From Cryptomeria japonica (taxonomy: Eukaryota > Streptophyta > Pinopsida > Cupressales > Cupressaceae): a stretch of 64,000 bases of DNA. The position numbers and the translations under genes are program-made. Location: positions 525,861,475 through 525,925,474 of the forward strand of contig NC_081409.1 of assembly GCF_030272615.1 (NCBI RefSeq), given 5' to 3'. Positions 1 to 13,142 of the stretch are shown here, piece by piece. The notes below the pieces were generated by a model. It did not search any database and was not told the origin of the DNA. It saw nothing but the letters and a program-made list of their open reading frames with translations. Position 1 is the first letter of the stretch. Every line of letters starts with the position of its first letter.

Positions 1-674
1 ATAGATCCTTATCACATACAGCTCTAAGACACACCCGGTTTGATAATTGAGAAATTAAATGATGTGAGTTGTGACATCAATCACCTCACTCATCAATACA
101 CACCATGTTCTACTTGCAAAACATGACACTGTTTATTTACTTCAAAGAAATAGATGTGCAAAAATATTTAGTGGTAAATGATGGGTAAATTGATATTAAA
201 TCTACAACACACATGTTAATAGTTTCTCAAATGAGTCTTGGACAAGTGGAAACCTAGAAGAACAAAGGTTAGACTAAAAAAGTGGTTAGTCAAACATTAA
301 ACCTCAAGGAAATGATAGATTCTCATGTAAATAATAGAAATTGTTAGAAAGCCAAAAACATTATAGCACAAAACAATGTTGAAGTAGACATAAAAGTGTC
401 TAAGGATGATATTTTTATTTACTAGAGCTTACATGCGAAAATGCTATTCTATGAAGCAAAAATGTCACACGTGTTAGATTTTGCAAGAGGCAAGAACTGA
501 GCCAGGATTTGATGTCAATATTAGATCAAATGCAACTCCACTTGATCGAAGATCAAAGATCAAAATAGTAGAATGAAGAGAAAATCTAAAATGGGAGAAA
601 ATAGAGACAATGCAAGAGAATTTTCAGAATACTCTTGATACTCTCACTAAACTAATGAAGGTGAGAGGAGAGTG

Positions 675-694
675 GTGTGTGTGTGTGTGTGTGT
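675..694. repeat. (GT)10 microsatellite
   Basis: Ten perfect GT units are read directly from the sequence. Confidence 0.95.
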
Positions 695-900
695 AATAAG
701 GGGATATAAATCCAAGTGGTGCATTAACTCCTACTTTCCATAAAAGGTGGGAGGTTTTACCTACTTGATAAGGCACATAAAACCAAAAGAGGGTGAGAAA
801 CCCAACTACCTCTTAACCTACTTAGGTAAGGACAAAATACTGCTTATGAGAGGTGTCACAACAAGCCAAAATAAAAAAAACCCCTAACATAAGTAAAATA

Positions 901-930
901 AAAAAACCTACACTAACACCCCCCCTTAAG
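901..930 (-). mobile_element. Remnant of an LTR edge plus polypurine tract
   Basis: The sequence ctacactaaca is followed by a C-run and ttaag. Read on the minus strand this is a polypurine tract (cttaagggggggg) followed by TGTTAGTGTAG, the same arrangement as the 3' edge of the TRIM-like element at 42254. It marks the boundary of an old minus-strand LTR element whose LTR lies to the left. No second LTR or primer-binding site was found, so the element is not delimited. Confidence 0.4.
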
Positions 931-2674
931 TATAGCTTAGGTGGGTGATCAGAGAAGTCCCAACAAGTGAAGCCATATTAGGTACCCATGTATGTAGAGA
1001 TCCCCCTAAAATAAGAATCCCCTAATAAGATGAATAGCCTCCATAAATAGAGATAAAATGAAGAAACGAGAATCGCCTCCTAAAGTAGACACATGTTGCA
1101 CCTTTGGCAAAGCTCGTAGATGAAGGAACTTGATTTTAGTGGAGGATTTGGGGAAGATGTTTGCAATCTACTCAAATGTAGAATAAATACTTAACATAAA
1201 ATGATGACTTCCTAAATTAGTTCCCCAATGTAGTGCATATATGTGGTGCCCACAACCTAGTGATAGACTTTCTAATCTATATTTTGATCATTTTTATGTC
1301 CTCGGGACTTTTTATCATGATGATATTATTTTTTATGGATCATTGATTATTGCTATCCAATTAGACATTGATACATGAGCATACTTATATGTGATCATGA
1401 GATAATGTGGATGATATCAATTGTGGTTAGTCAAAGATTCTTATTCAAAATGTAGTGCATGACTCAATAATTATCTATGGTACACATGTTCATATATGGA
1501 TTGTCATGAATACTTATTTTTATGTATATGTCAAATTACTAATAAAATTGATCAAATTACTAATAAAAGTCAATCATGAATGATAGGATTAAGAAATATT
1601 TGACATTATGTATATGATTTATATGTGTTCATGTTTCCATTGCTTGAGCTATAAAACATGATAAGGCTAACATTTGAAATTGAGTGTGCAGGTATCCATG
1701 GTCAATGTGACAAGGAGGTAACATGGTGATCTTGTGCGAAGCCAGTAAGCCGACCTAGCCTATTGGAGAGGCTAAGGTATTTTGTTACGTGTTTATGTTG
1801 TGATGAGAAAAAAATTATGTCTGGTAAAATGTGAATGTAAAGTCAAGTATATGATTTGATGTAAGGTTGTGTCAATGTGATGTTTTAAGTGAGTTCAATA
1901 GTAAAATGAGGTATATAGTTGTTGGTGTGCAACTAATGCTTGCCTAATGTTTAAGTGAGTTTATTGAGTTATTTTCACTACATTATGTTTTCCCTAACCT
2001 CTAAGGTCATAGGGCTTTGGGATAGGACCCCTCTTTTATGGCCATTTTTAAAAGTGACGAGTTTGACCACATAGGAAAGTTGCCAAGCAAGGCAAGAGAG
2101 AGTGGGGGAAACTTGGAACAATCCTATGTAAGGCATCTCTTCCACTATAATACTCACACACTTGAGAGGAGAACATGAGTAAAGTGTGAACTCTTGAAGA
2201 ATTTCTCACACGTGTGAGAAAGAGTGGTTTTCTACTCAGTTTGGGAAAAAGAGAAAGGATTAAGAAAACTTAGAGGGCATAGTTTTTCTATCTAGGTTTT
2301 AGAATGGAGAGGAGTGAGGAAGAAGGAAGGAGAGTGATTCTTAGAGCTACATGATCAATCTTCATTAAGTAGAAACTATAGGTAAGTTCCTTGTCCTTCA
2401 CCCTTGCTTTGTAAATGTTAATATGTTATGTTGATGTGATTATTGTTGTTCTTATCAAATAGAACAATCTTGTAGTTGTTGTAGTGTGAATATATATCTA
2501 TGAATGTATTTATTTTTATTCTTCTCACATCATATCATGTCTAATATAGTTGTGTTGTATATTGGTACATGTTTGGGTTGGGGAATAGATTAGAGGAGAC
2601 TCCCTTAGTGAGGATCTTACTCTATGTATTCGGGTATGAGAGAGTATGAGGCATTGTGGGAAGAGTTTCTCTAT

Positions 2675-2896
2675 ATTGGCTATGAGTACTCTTGGTTCTT
2701 CTTAAAATAATATGTGAAAATCTGGTGTATGGAGTTAGTTGCTATTGGGTATGAGTACCCTTTTTCTTCTTAAAAGAATATGTGAAAATATTGTGTATGG
2801 AGTTGGCTACTATTGGGTATGAGTACCCTTATTATTTTTAAAAGAATATATGAAAATTTGGTGTATGGGGTTGGCTTCTATTAGGTATGACTACCT
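2675..2896. repeat. Tandem repeat, 68-69 bp unit, about 3.2 copies
   Basis: Units start at about 2675, 2744, 2812 and 2880. Each begins with attgg(g/c)tatgagta and contains gaatatgtgaaaat and gtgtatgg. The copies differ by scattered substitutions. There is no coding potential. Confidence 0.85.
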
Positions 2897-4727
2897 TGTC
2901 TTTGTGGGAGAGCATTGTGTACTAGAGGAAAATATGATAAAGTTGTGTGTGAAGTAATGGTGATATGGTAGTAATTTGATGTGAAATAATATGTTTCAGT
3001 TGTTTATTTACTCCCCACAAGTGTGTTCCTCTCTCTCCCTCTCATGGTTCTAGTAAGAACCTTAGAACCTTTGTGTAACTTGTTTTCCCATTGGGTTAAT
3101 TCATGTTGTGTAAGAGTGTTTAAGAGTGTCCTCTATGTGTTCACTGGGCTATGCTTAATGAAATATTGTCATGTTATGTGTATGTGTTGATCACCATGCA
3201 ACCTCCCAAGATCGAGGCTGGACTATCTAGCAGTCATATGGATGGGAGGTGAACTCCCATTGGCCTTGGAAGGAGTCTTTTCCTATAGCATTTGTTGTGT
3301 GCATAATATCATAAGTAATGGAGAAACTACCAGCAATAATGAAGTGAACAAAGCCAGCCATACCTTGGAAATGTTTTATGTAAATAAATATATAAATATC
3401 AGTTTTATTTCCTAAGAGGGAACTAAATCTCTGTTATAACTCTTGTAAATTAGTCTATGATCATGAAATGAGGTAGTTACATAACCAAAGGTGGTCAAGG
3501 ATGGGAGAACCTTGTTCCATTCTATTTAATGTGTGTGAGTTTCTTCTAATAGTGTCTAAAACAAATTTGCACTCCCTTCCTTGTTGTCAGAATGTAGTAA
3601 TGAGAAAACCTATGTTACACTTGGTGATTAGTATATTTGCATTAATAAGTAAATGGAAGAATTGATTAAAAGGATTTATGCATTCATCTATATGATATCC
3701 TTTTTGTTGTTTGTTGTGTTAGGAAAGTGAAGAAAAGAAAGGAAATAAATTATAGAAAAATATAATAGATATGTTCTCTTCATTTTTGTAAGTTCAAAAG
3801 CACAAAAATGTGTTAGCCTTAAATGAATGAATGAGAATTGTTACATGTTAAGCTCCCCATACATGATAAATATGTATATTGTAGAATCATAATAAAATAA
3901 CCAAAATATGTATATTGTAAAATCTTAATAAAATAGCCTAAAGAAACTCTCCAGGGGAGATAAGTGTTGGATAAACCTATTCTATTCTATTCTTATCTCA
4001 TTAACAATAATCTACGAGTTTTCCTTACTATTCTGGGAGTAGCAAACTAATGGAAAATTGTAGTACATTAACTAGACTCAAAACGATGACCATGTGCAAT
4101 CCCTAAGTTCAAAATAGCATACACACATAGTGCACATATTCAACCCAGAATCTCATGCAAATAATATCATTACAATTGTATTCCTCATTCATAAATGAAT
4201 ACACATAGCACATACCACTAAAAATAATAATAAGAATAAGAAATGATTTCTGGATCAAGCCCTCTCCATCAAACTAAATGGGTGTTGTGTATAGCTTATT
4301 CCTTGGTATTTGAGAGCACACAATCAGTCAAATTTAGTCCCCCCATTTGGCCTATTCACTAAGAACAAAGAACAATAGTTTGTTTTACCACAAACAAAAA
4401 ATTAAAACTTGTCATTAGAGGTGTTGAGTGATGAATTGCCCCAACTGAAGGCATCAAAACACAAAGAGAAAAAAGAAAGAAGGCATCAATATATATATAC
4501 AAAATCGACTTATCTCTAGAACCCACAATTCATAGGGCATGAGGTTGACAATATGAGAATAAAACACACACCTACACCACAAAAAAAATATAATACAATG
4601 CCAAGGGAGACTTAGCCAGATGTAGAAACAACTCTAGGCATGCCAATTGATTCTACTCTTGTGTTTTATGAATCAACCCAACTGCAGAACACCATTAAAT
4701 ACTAATGGAGAGATAATAAATAAGAAC

Positions 4728-4766
<39 letters not shown>

Positions 4767-6039
4767 GAAAACCCCCTTCACGAAATAGTTTTTGCCACAG
4801 AAAGTGTTGCACAAAAAATTAAAGAACGTGAGAAAAACAACAATAAAGTGATAGAATAGTTGACCCTCATGGGTGGACCATCATCCCCCAGTATGACCTG
4901 AAAAGACCCGTTTTATCTTCCCTCCTAATCCCTCAACCCTTTGTTCACCTCAAGTTTTTGCCATTGTATTACCTCTTCTCTGAACCCCATCATGCAACCA
5001 TAGGGATTTCTAGGGTTCTTCTCATGCATTAGGGAGAATGTGAATCTGTTTTATTTATATTATTCAAGGAGGTGATGTGACTTAAGCGCTTCCCTTAGGA
5101 GTCGACTTGAGAAAATAAATATTAAAAATCCACTGTACTAAGAGGCTATGTGGGATTTTAAAATATTTCTCTAAGGCGCTCTTCCTTGTGAAATAATTAA
5201 GGAGTTTAAAATATGTTTAAAAAGGAAACACTAAAGATTGTAAGCATACCCTAGGCACCATGTGTATGCAAATTTAGAATAAACATTAAGAATAAATTAG
5301 TTAGTTTAAGAATATAAGGTTTAAAGAGGGCCTACTTGAATCTCCATAAAACTAAAGAGATTGGATTTATTTTAAAATGAAGTTATTTCTCTTTCATTTA
5401 GAATTATGAATATTCCCCTCTTACATAAGCCTAAGTTAAGGATAACTAGCATACCTATATTTTATAAAAAAAAATCATGTAGAGGACGTCGAGAGATATC
5501 AATTTTATTTATTTTTTAAATAGCATTCATAAATATAAACAAATGACAAGATTTACTATTTAAAACAATTAAAACAAATATAAGGAACCTATTGCATTGA
5601 TCAATTGATGAGACATTGAAGCCTTATTTACAAGATAGATATACATGTAAGAAATTCAATGTGATAAAACCTACAACATAGCAATAAAATATAATAAAAC
5701 ATTGCTTTAAAATGAATAATTAATCAATCTTAATGTATTATTCACTATGCTATATGCTCTTTCCTTATCACTATTTTAATTGTATTATATAATTGATTAT
5801 GATAATCAATCAATCTTAGTTCATGATTCAATCATATCATATATAAAACTAAATATTCAATCAATTTCATTTATAACATGGTTTTATTTTTTACTTAATA
5901 TCGCTTAAGTGAACCTAACAATGACTCTAAAAATTCATCAAACACGATAGTATATTTGGAAAGTCAAATACTCTAAACCTCAGAGTAGATAAACTTCATG
6001 ATGATGGCTTTAATATTTAGCATTATAGTTCAATTTAAT
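2897..6039. other. Non-coding, AT-rich; no gene seen
   Basis: Only short open frames occur, and one of them is simply the translation of the AT microsatellite at 4731. I see no domain, terminal repeat or RNA gene. Confidence 0.6.
4731..4760. repeat. (AT)15 microsatellite
   Basis: Fifteen perfect AT units. A small open frame runs through it and encodes an Ile-Tyr run, which is an artefact of the repeat. Confidence 0.95.
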
Positions 6040-6209
6040 GTTCGATTAGGTTTAAGGTTAGCATTTAATTTGTGTTAAGGTTTTATAAGTGTAAGTGTGC
6101 AATTTCGGTTTAGGTTCAGAGTAGGGCTTCAATTTGGTTTAGTATTAGGGTTCAATTTTCTTTGGTGTTAGGGTAAAGGTTTAATTTGATTTAAGATTTA
6201 TGATGGATT
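6040..6209. repeat. Degenerate telomere-like repeat (left part)
   Basis: Recurring ggttta/gttaggg/ttagggttcaatttggtt words resemble decayed plant telomere repeat (TTTAGGG). The same vocabulary resumes at about 10975 on the far side of the LTR element, so one array was split by that insertion. Confidence 0.6.
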
Positions 6210-6494
6210 TGTTGGAGTAAATAGTTTTGACTATTTACATTTACTTAAGATTTAACTTAGGTAAAAACATTTAGTAAGTAGATGGATAATTGTAGAGTTA
6301 TATTTGGACTCTAACTCCTCCATATGGAGACACTTGTCTAAATCTCGTGTACTCTCATCACCTTCTCTTTCTAATTTAAACAAGGCTCTGTACATTTGTA
6401 CTCACCACATTTTAATACAATCTCATCTATTGAATCTCTCTTGTGTGGAGGATGTTCTACAAATTGTCTCCTAGGTTGGGTGGAGACACCTACA
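6210..6494 (+). repeat. 5' LTR
   Basis: It starts TGTTGGAGTAAATAG and ends gagacacctaca. The 3' copy (9283-9529 plus 10838-10883) matches along its length with scattered changes. The segment near 6360-6440 (short U-rich leader before cacctaca) is where the promoter and start of transcription would be expected, but no TATA box is obvious. Confidence 0.85.
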
Positions 6495-6506
6495 TAGTAT
6501 CATAGT
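6495..6506 (+). other. Degenerate primer-binding site
   Basis: tagtatcatagt matches 9 of 12 bases of the usual tRNA-iMet site TGGTATCAGAGC and directly abuts the 5' LTR. Two of the three mismatches are transitions (G to A, C to T). Confidence 0.7.
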
Positions 6507-9274
6507 CTCCCATTATGCAACTCCTTCCTATTTAGAGAGCCTTCATCATTTTTAATTTTTGAGGTCCTAGATTGTCTTGATCTGTCTCGTGATTGGAGGC
6601 ATTCAATTTTTAAAGTACCTCATCCTTGGATTAGCCTTGTCATGTTTGATTGTAGTTAGATGATTTCATTCACTAGTGGCTTGCCTTTATTTTGTGATCA
6701 AATTTCTCTACCCTCAGTTATCAACCATTCGCCTCTATTGTAGTAGATTGCATGTTTCTAATAGGCATTGGTTCTTTCTTTCAAGAGTGACTAATGATAG
6801 TTTATAAGTGGAAGAATGTTGACTATTTTTGTCCTGGTGATTCTTGGCGTGCATCAATCTCTTGTTTAAACACGTGGGATTTATGTTAGACTCCAGCTTG
6901 AACGATATACTTGGGATCAAATCAACTATTTGTTTGGTCAAAGGCCCTTATTTGCATCGTTTCTTTGTGAGAGGTCGCATTTCCCACCATTGGAGTATTC
7001 AACTTGATCATGGATTTGCATAATTAAGAAAGACACTTTGTCGTGAGGAAGATTACTTGGCTTATGTGATCTATTATGACTACTCACCAAAGGTGTTTTT
7101 GCCTGTTTTTGGTCGTGTAACTACATTGACCTTCATTTGGTTTGGTACTCAAGTTCACTAGTTAACCTCCATATTTTCCATGTGATTTTACATTTGACAG
7201 ATTGGCTCCATTAGACCCATATCATTCATTTCATTAGTGCATCAAAAGAATTTGGGCATCTTGTTTTTCAGCATCGATTTGCAAAACATGATTGGGTGGA
7301 GAGACTCCTTCTAAGGCTACATTTTTCCTTAGACAAACATATAAACTTTTCCTTGAAGGTTAGTGCATTTATTGTGAAAGGCATGTCTTTGTGGTTGGCC
7401 TATTGATGAGGATCTTATCGTCCTCCATGGAGGATATCCTTACAATGATTATAGTTGTCATTTTTTATTTTCTTATATGTTGTTTATGATTTGAGTCATA
7501 CCCTCAATTTCTTGGATCAACATATTCATCGTAGTGGCAGATTCATTATTAAAAATTCCTAGATTCATTTTTCCTTACAACACATTGTTTGAGTAGCGTT
7601 GATATACTGGCCTTCTTCACTCCTTTGTTGGTGCATTTATTATGTGATTTATTTCTCCATGTGATGTGATTCGATCATCCTTGGTCATTGGACCCATATT
7701 TAATGCTTGTGACTTGAGGTATCTTATATTATTGAGTGTTTTTGGTTCATAGTACCCTCACATTTGTCTTGGTAGGCATTCATATTTGCTAGTCGTTTTC
7801 CTTGCCAATATGGATCAACTTCAATTTTTTGCAAGATCTAAATAATTCATTTTGTCGATTCAATACATTTATTGTTGTTGCCCATAGTATGTGTTGTGGT
7901 AGAGCATCATGATTTGATCTCAGTTTAATCATGGGTCAATTGTGTCTGCCTTCATATTCAATGCCACCAAATCTTGCATGTGGCGATTTCATGAAAATTT
8001 GTTTGTGAAAGTGGTTATGAGTATTGGGGTGGCATGCAGAGCCACCACTAGACCCTACCACTACCCTGCTTATTGGTGCCCTTTTTGTTATGGGGGGAAT
8101 TTTCTCTGACTTGCTGAGTTGATGGTCCCATTAAGGACCAAACCCTCGCCCCTTGATGCTTAACAAGGGTGGGCCATTTTTTTTTGCCTTTGAGCCCTAA
8201 TCACATTTTTTCTTCAAATGGCCATAACTTGGACTTTCAGAGTCTATTTTTAGCAAACAAAGTATCAGACCAAAAAGGTGGTTCTACGCACTATTCATTG
8301 ATGAAATTTTTTTGTAAGCACATTCTTGTAGACACATTGAGATGCAATTTCACACCATGTATTTAGGGATTTTGCACAAATTGTGCCATATTATTGTACT
8401 CACATTGTACTATAAAGTGTCAAAGGTTGTGTAGAGCCTTTGTTGTTTTTCCATCACAACTTTCTCAAAGAGAGTGTAACTCAATGACAATAGATTAACC
8501 AATGGGATTCATGCCTCATGTGTGTGTAGTTTTGTGCACACCCTTTGTTTAGTTGCAAGTACTATCTTGGTTACTTCGGACCTTGAATTGGTTGGTGACA
8601 GGATTTCAGTGAACTATCATGATTCTCCCTAGTCAACATTATAGAGGATATATATTGTTCGTGTCAATGATTCTTTGGTTTCACTTTAAGTGAATCGACA
8701 TACTCTTACATTCTTGTTTTATGGAGGTAATCATCCTCAGTTGATCTTGGATCTTTAGAATATTTTGCTCATACTTTCACCTTGAATTGGTTGAGTAGTG
8801 ATGATGGGATCACTTAGGCAACCTCGTCGGTTGCACAATGATTTGAAGGTCACTCATGCAAATTTGTTTGTCATCTGTATTTTTTATTGACATATGTTAT
8901 TGCCATTGTTGTCATTTGATTATTGTTCAAGTAGTGTTATTTGGGGCACTTATGCAGATTGTTGTCTTCATGATCTTGATCATCATCTTTTTTAGAGGAG
9001 GATCTTCAGTTACAACCCCATATCAGTCTTTGACAATTGTCTACAACTTTGAGCTTTAGTGATGTTCTTCATACTTTTAGGACATCATTTTGGAGGCTTC
9101 TTAGTCTTTAAATGTTCTATTTTTGGAGAGGAATTTCTCCCACATGGTTTTTCTCCTTTTCTTCGTTAGTGAGAGAATGATTTGCATTGTATTGTACATG
9201 AGTACCTAACATGGATTTGTTTCCAAAATCATAAGGCATCCCATATCACATGCTTTACTCCCTAAGTTTCACTT

Positions 9275-9282
9275 AAGGGGGG
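9275..9282 (+). other. Polypurine tract
   Basis: aagggggg stands immediately before the TGTTGGAG start of the 3' LTR, the position required for plus-strand priming. Confidence 0.85.
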
Positions 9283-9529
9283 TGTTGGAGTAAATAATTT
9301 TGACTATTTAACTTTACTTAAGTTTGACTTAAGTAACAACATTTATCAAGTAGAAGGATAATTGTAGAGTTATATTTGGACTCTAACTCTTCCAAATGGA
9401 GACTTTTCTCCAAATCCTATGTACTCTTATCGCCTACTCTTTCCTATTTAAGAAAGGCTCCTTGTACATTTGTGTTCGCCTCATTTCAATACAATCTCAT
9501 GTGTTAAATCTCTCTTAATTGTGGAGGAT
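9283..9529 (+). repeat. 3' LTR, first segment
   Basis: Collinear with the first ~246 bases of the 5' LTR up to gtggaggat, where the nested insertion begins. The missing tail of the LTR is found at 10838-10883. Confidence 0.85.
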
Positions 9530-10837
9530 TTCTCCAGGTGGATATTTTCACCAAAAATTAAAATGTTCCAAATGCTCTAAAAAAAAAATGGCACCATGTC
9601 AAGGTGCTTGGTGAAACGAACCAAATGCAACTTGAACGAGCTCAAATGGAGTTCGTTCGCAAAAGTTATGGCCAATCAAAGTTTGGTCAAATATGGAACT
9701 TAGGTAGGAACTTTAGCCAAAAATTTCATCATCTTGGAATCAAGAGAAAGTGGCCTCAAATTGAAGGGTTCATTAAGACAATCTTGACGCTATTTGAACC
9801 ACGTCAATTGGAGTCTGTATGAGCAAGATATGGCCAATCAAAGTTTCCAAAAGGAAGGGTTGACTACGTATGAACATTGATGTGGTAGGTAGAGGTGTTA
9901 GTGATGTGGCATGTACAGTTAGTATGATGGTGTGGTAGGAGCAGTGAGTTGGTGCTGACATGGGCCAATCAAAAGCCATTTTCAAAAATGTATATGGGCT
10001 AATATCTATTTACCCCCTATTCAAAGATTGAGTGAGTTAAATGGGAAGGCTGGCGGTTAGAATCATCAACTTCCCCTTCCCCTAATAGCACTCTCAACCG
10101 CTATGTTAGTAGTCTCTTCGGAAACATAAGGGGTAATGATTATTTTTATTCATCCTAGTGAATGGTTTCCCGATAACAAAGGGTTATGAGCAAATCAAAT
10201 AGCATTAAACCCTTTATTCATGCAAACTCAAACTTGTAATATGATAAAGATATAAGGGGCTCGAATTAAGTGGAACCATAAAAACTTATAAGCCCATTTT
10301 TTAAAAGATTATAGGGGCTTAATTTAGGAGATTGGCAAAATATTTTGTTAACCCTTATATATAACGTAAAAGTGTATATAAGGGAGAAATTGTGAGAGTT
10401 TGAGGAGATAAATATTGGAGAGCTACACAACTTTGAGAAGTTATCTTGTGATAGTGAATTGTTCATCTCTATGCATTGGGAGCTAAGTCAAGCTCGTTGT
10501 ACTTGAGAGAGAAGGAATTTTGTAATTTATTATCATCCGAGGAGACGTGTGGAGACTTTGTACCAATTTGAAGACCTTGTAACCTTTTTCTGGAGCATAA
10601 TCAAGGATTGGTCACTCTATTGGAGAGAGACCTAGAGACGTAGCCATTTGGTGAACTCCGTTATAAACTTGTGTTTTCTTATCTTCTCTTCTTTTTTTGT
10701 TGTTAATTTGTTGTTAAATTATTGTGATGTTTATTTAAGCATTCAAATTCCAATTTATGTTCTTAAGACCTTCAGTTACTCGTTTCAATAAGTTAACATT
10801 TCACATGCAAATATCATAGAACCTAATAAGTACATCA
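9530..10837. mobile_element. 1.3 kb insertion nested in the 3' LTR
   Basis: The five bases aggat occur at 9525-9529 and 10838-10842. In the uninterrupted 5' LTR aggat occurs once, followed directly by gttctac, so the intervening 1308 bp is an insertion with a 5 bp target duplication. Its ends (ttctcc...acatca) are not clean TG...CA. It contains no convincing gene. A solo LTR of another family is the simplest reading, because the 5 bp duplication is typical of LTR elements, but the type is unproven. Confidence 0.6.
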
Positions 10838-10883
10838 AGGATGTTCTACAAATTGTCTCTTGGGTTGGGTGGAGACACCTAAA
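10838..10883 (+). repeat. 3' LTR, last segment
   Basis: The sequence from aggatgttctac to gacacctaaa matches the final ~46 bases of the 5' LTR. It is followed by the outer target duplication ggatt. Confidence 0.85.
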
Positions 10884-10974
10884 GGATTATATTATATTAG
10901 TTTAAAAATATTTAATGAGGACATATTAATTAGAAATAAGATCACTTGATAATACACTAATTAAGGTTGTCATT

Positions 10975-11640
10975 TAATTTAAAAATCATTAAATAGGGTT
11001 AGTATAAGGCTCAATTCAAGGTTTGGGGTTAAGGTTCAATTTGGTTGAGTGTTAAGGTAAGGGTTCAATCTGGTTTAATTTGTAATTCAATTTATAGTTA
11101 AGGTTATGGCACAATTTGGTTTTTTTAAGCTGATTATTTCTATATCTTCAACGTGATTCTCCATGACATAAAGATTTGGGTTTAATTTGATTTAGCGTTT
11201 AGGCTCAATTTGGTGTAGGTTGATTTTGAATTTGATTTCAAATATAATTTATCTTAGGGTTCCATTTGGTTTAGTGCTAAGGTTCAATTTGGTATAGGAT
11301 TAAGGTTAAAAGTGGTTTTGTCTTAGGGTTCAATTTGATTTGATTAGGATTAGGATTAGAGTTGGGGTAAAATATGATTTATTGTTTAGTTATTTTTAGG
11401 GTTAGGGTTCAGTTTAGTTTAGTGTTACGTTTATGGTAGATTTTGGTTCATGGTTAGGGTTAACAAAATTTATTTAGGTTTGTTATTAAGATTATGGTTA
11501 TAGGTAAATTGAGGGTTAGGGTTACAATTAAATTTGTTTTAGGGTTAGGGTTTGATTTGGTTTAGTTTTAGAGTTAAGTATCGATTTAGTTTAGGATTTG
11601 GGTTCAATTTGGTTCAGGGTAATATTTCAAGGGACCTCTT
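10975..11640. repeat. Degenerate telomere-like array (right part)
   Basis: Repeated ttagggttcaatttggttta words, with gggttagggtt in places, continue the array seen at 6040-6209. There is no open frame of significance. Confidence 0.6.
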
Positions 11641-11660
11641 GGTCTATTTTTGTTTCTTTT

Positions 11661-12489
11661 TTATAGATGATGGAGTGATTCAAAACATTAATTCAAAAAA
11701 TTATCACCTAATTAAATTTGAAAGAATTTAATAATAATTACATGATAATTTATGAATCAATATTTCTAGACTTTTCAAGATCCATTTTTTTTAATGATGG
11801 ACTATATTATGTATATGTGAACATCATGAAATTTTACCATCCTTCATCACATGCCAAGACTTAATATTAAATTATTTTTATTGTTCATGGAAAGATATAG
11901 ATATGTTTGCCCAATTTCTTTTCTAATCATATTGGTTCACTTTAGGGAACTTATAAAAGTTTATATATAATAAGAAGAAAGAAATCTTTATAGATTTTTT
12001 CAAAATAATAATTTCCTTACTATATTCATATTTATAGATATAGAAAAATAATTCTAATATAATCTTAATTTATTTTTAGTAATTAAATTATAGAAATATC
12101 ATGGAATTGAGAATTGAATGTAAAGGCAAGTAATAGATATATGAAAAATAACAATTTTATTACTATATTGATATTTATAAATCTGAAAAAAAATACTTTT
12201 GACATGATCTTAATTTATTAAGTACTTAAATTTTAGAAATATCATATAATTAAAACTATAGAAACATCTTTATTCTTATTAGTTGTTGATTTATTTATTC
12301 ATAGAGTTCAATTTAGTTTATGGTTAAGGTTTATGTTTTTTTAGTGTTATAGAGGTCAATTTGGTTTAGGTTTAAGATTTAATTTGGTTTATAATCTTAA
12401 TTTATTTTAAGTAGTTAAATTATAAAAATATTATGGAATTAAGAATTGAATTTAAAGACAATAAATAGATATTTAAATAAAATGATAAC
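11661..12489. repeat. AT-rich dispersed repeat, left of LINE-2
   Basis: Motifs such as actatattgatatttataaat, followed by tgaaaaa and a run ending aatttatt, recur about every 130-200 bp. The same repeat resumes at about 20510 beyond LINE-2, so LINE-2 landed inside it. Confidence 0.6.
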
Positions 12490-13142
12490 TTTTTTATTTT
12501 TTTCAATAAAAGTGGAGGACCACTAATTTTATTAATTATAAATTTATACAATCCTGGTTCAAAGAGCACTAGTAGGAAAGGACCAGGCAAAGAAAACCTC
12601 TGGTCTTGCTCATAAAAATCCCATTGGGAAGATAATGTGACCGATTTGCATTGAAGTAGAGAAGTGAAATCTCCAAACCAGCCCCATCCCATCCCAAAAA
12701 GCCATATAAGCCAATACCAGCTACAAAGATAACACCTAGCCCCCCAAAATCTGTGAAGCAGATACAAAATTGCCAAAGAAGAAGCCAAGCAAATGAGCAT
12801 CAAGAGTGCGGAAACCAAGTACTAGAACCCTCATCTAGAGCGGGCAACATCCCCTCAGACTGGGAAGCAACCACAATTTGAATATCTAGAGCAACCACCT
12901 ACAGAGGCTCAACTACTCTTGGAAGAGACATAACTGCCTTCATCGAATCAAGGAGGAAATGTATACCCGAAAAAAACATTAACAATTGCAACCAAAGTAT
13001 CTGGAGAAACATGATCTAAAAAAGCTACAAGAGCAAACATCGTGTCATCATATTTGTCAAAAATCAAACCACCTCTTAAAAGTGAAATTAATTCACAATG
13101 TCAGCCATTACATAGTAATTCAAACCGAGATTAAAAACCACC

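Larger units (their letters stand above)
1..2674. other. Non-coding, AT-rich; no gene seen
   Basis: No open frame of useful length is present on either strand. The stretch holds a GT microsatellite and one LTR/polypurine-tract remnant, both listed separately. The text around 1690-1800 and 2040-2350 reads like non-coding LTR or leader sequence of an old retroelement, but I could not find a pair of ends. Confidence 0.6.
6210..10883 (+). mobile_element. LTR retrotransposon without coding capacity, with nested insertion
   Basis: The 5' LTR (6210-6494) begins TGTTGGAG and the 3' LTR begins with the same sequence at 9283. A primer-binding site follows the 5' LTR and a polypurine tract (9275-9282) precedes the 3' LTR. 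The five bases ggatt occur at 6205-6209 and again at 10884-10888, a target-site duplication that proves the outer ends. The 2.8 kb interior has no gag or pol frame on either strand, so this is a non-autonomous (LARD-like) element that would depend on enzymes supplied by a relative. The 3' LTR is interrupted at 9530-10837. Superfamily cannot be assigned; the methionine-tRNA priming site would suit Copia. Confidence 0.85.

Noticed and set aside
4647-4859. 70-codon plus-strand frame
   Set aside because: It is built on the AT microsatellite and has no protein character beyond an Ile-Tyr run.
12420-12818. 132-codon hydrophobic minus-strand frame
   Set aside because: It reads through the LINE-2 3' end into the A/T-rich tail and flanking DNA; the hydrophobicity comes from T-rich sequence.
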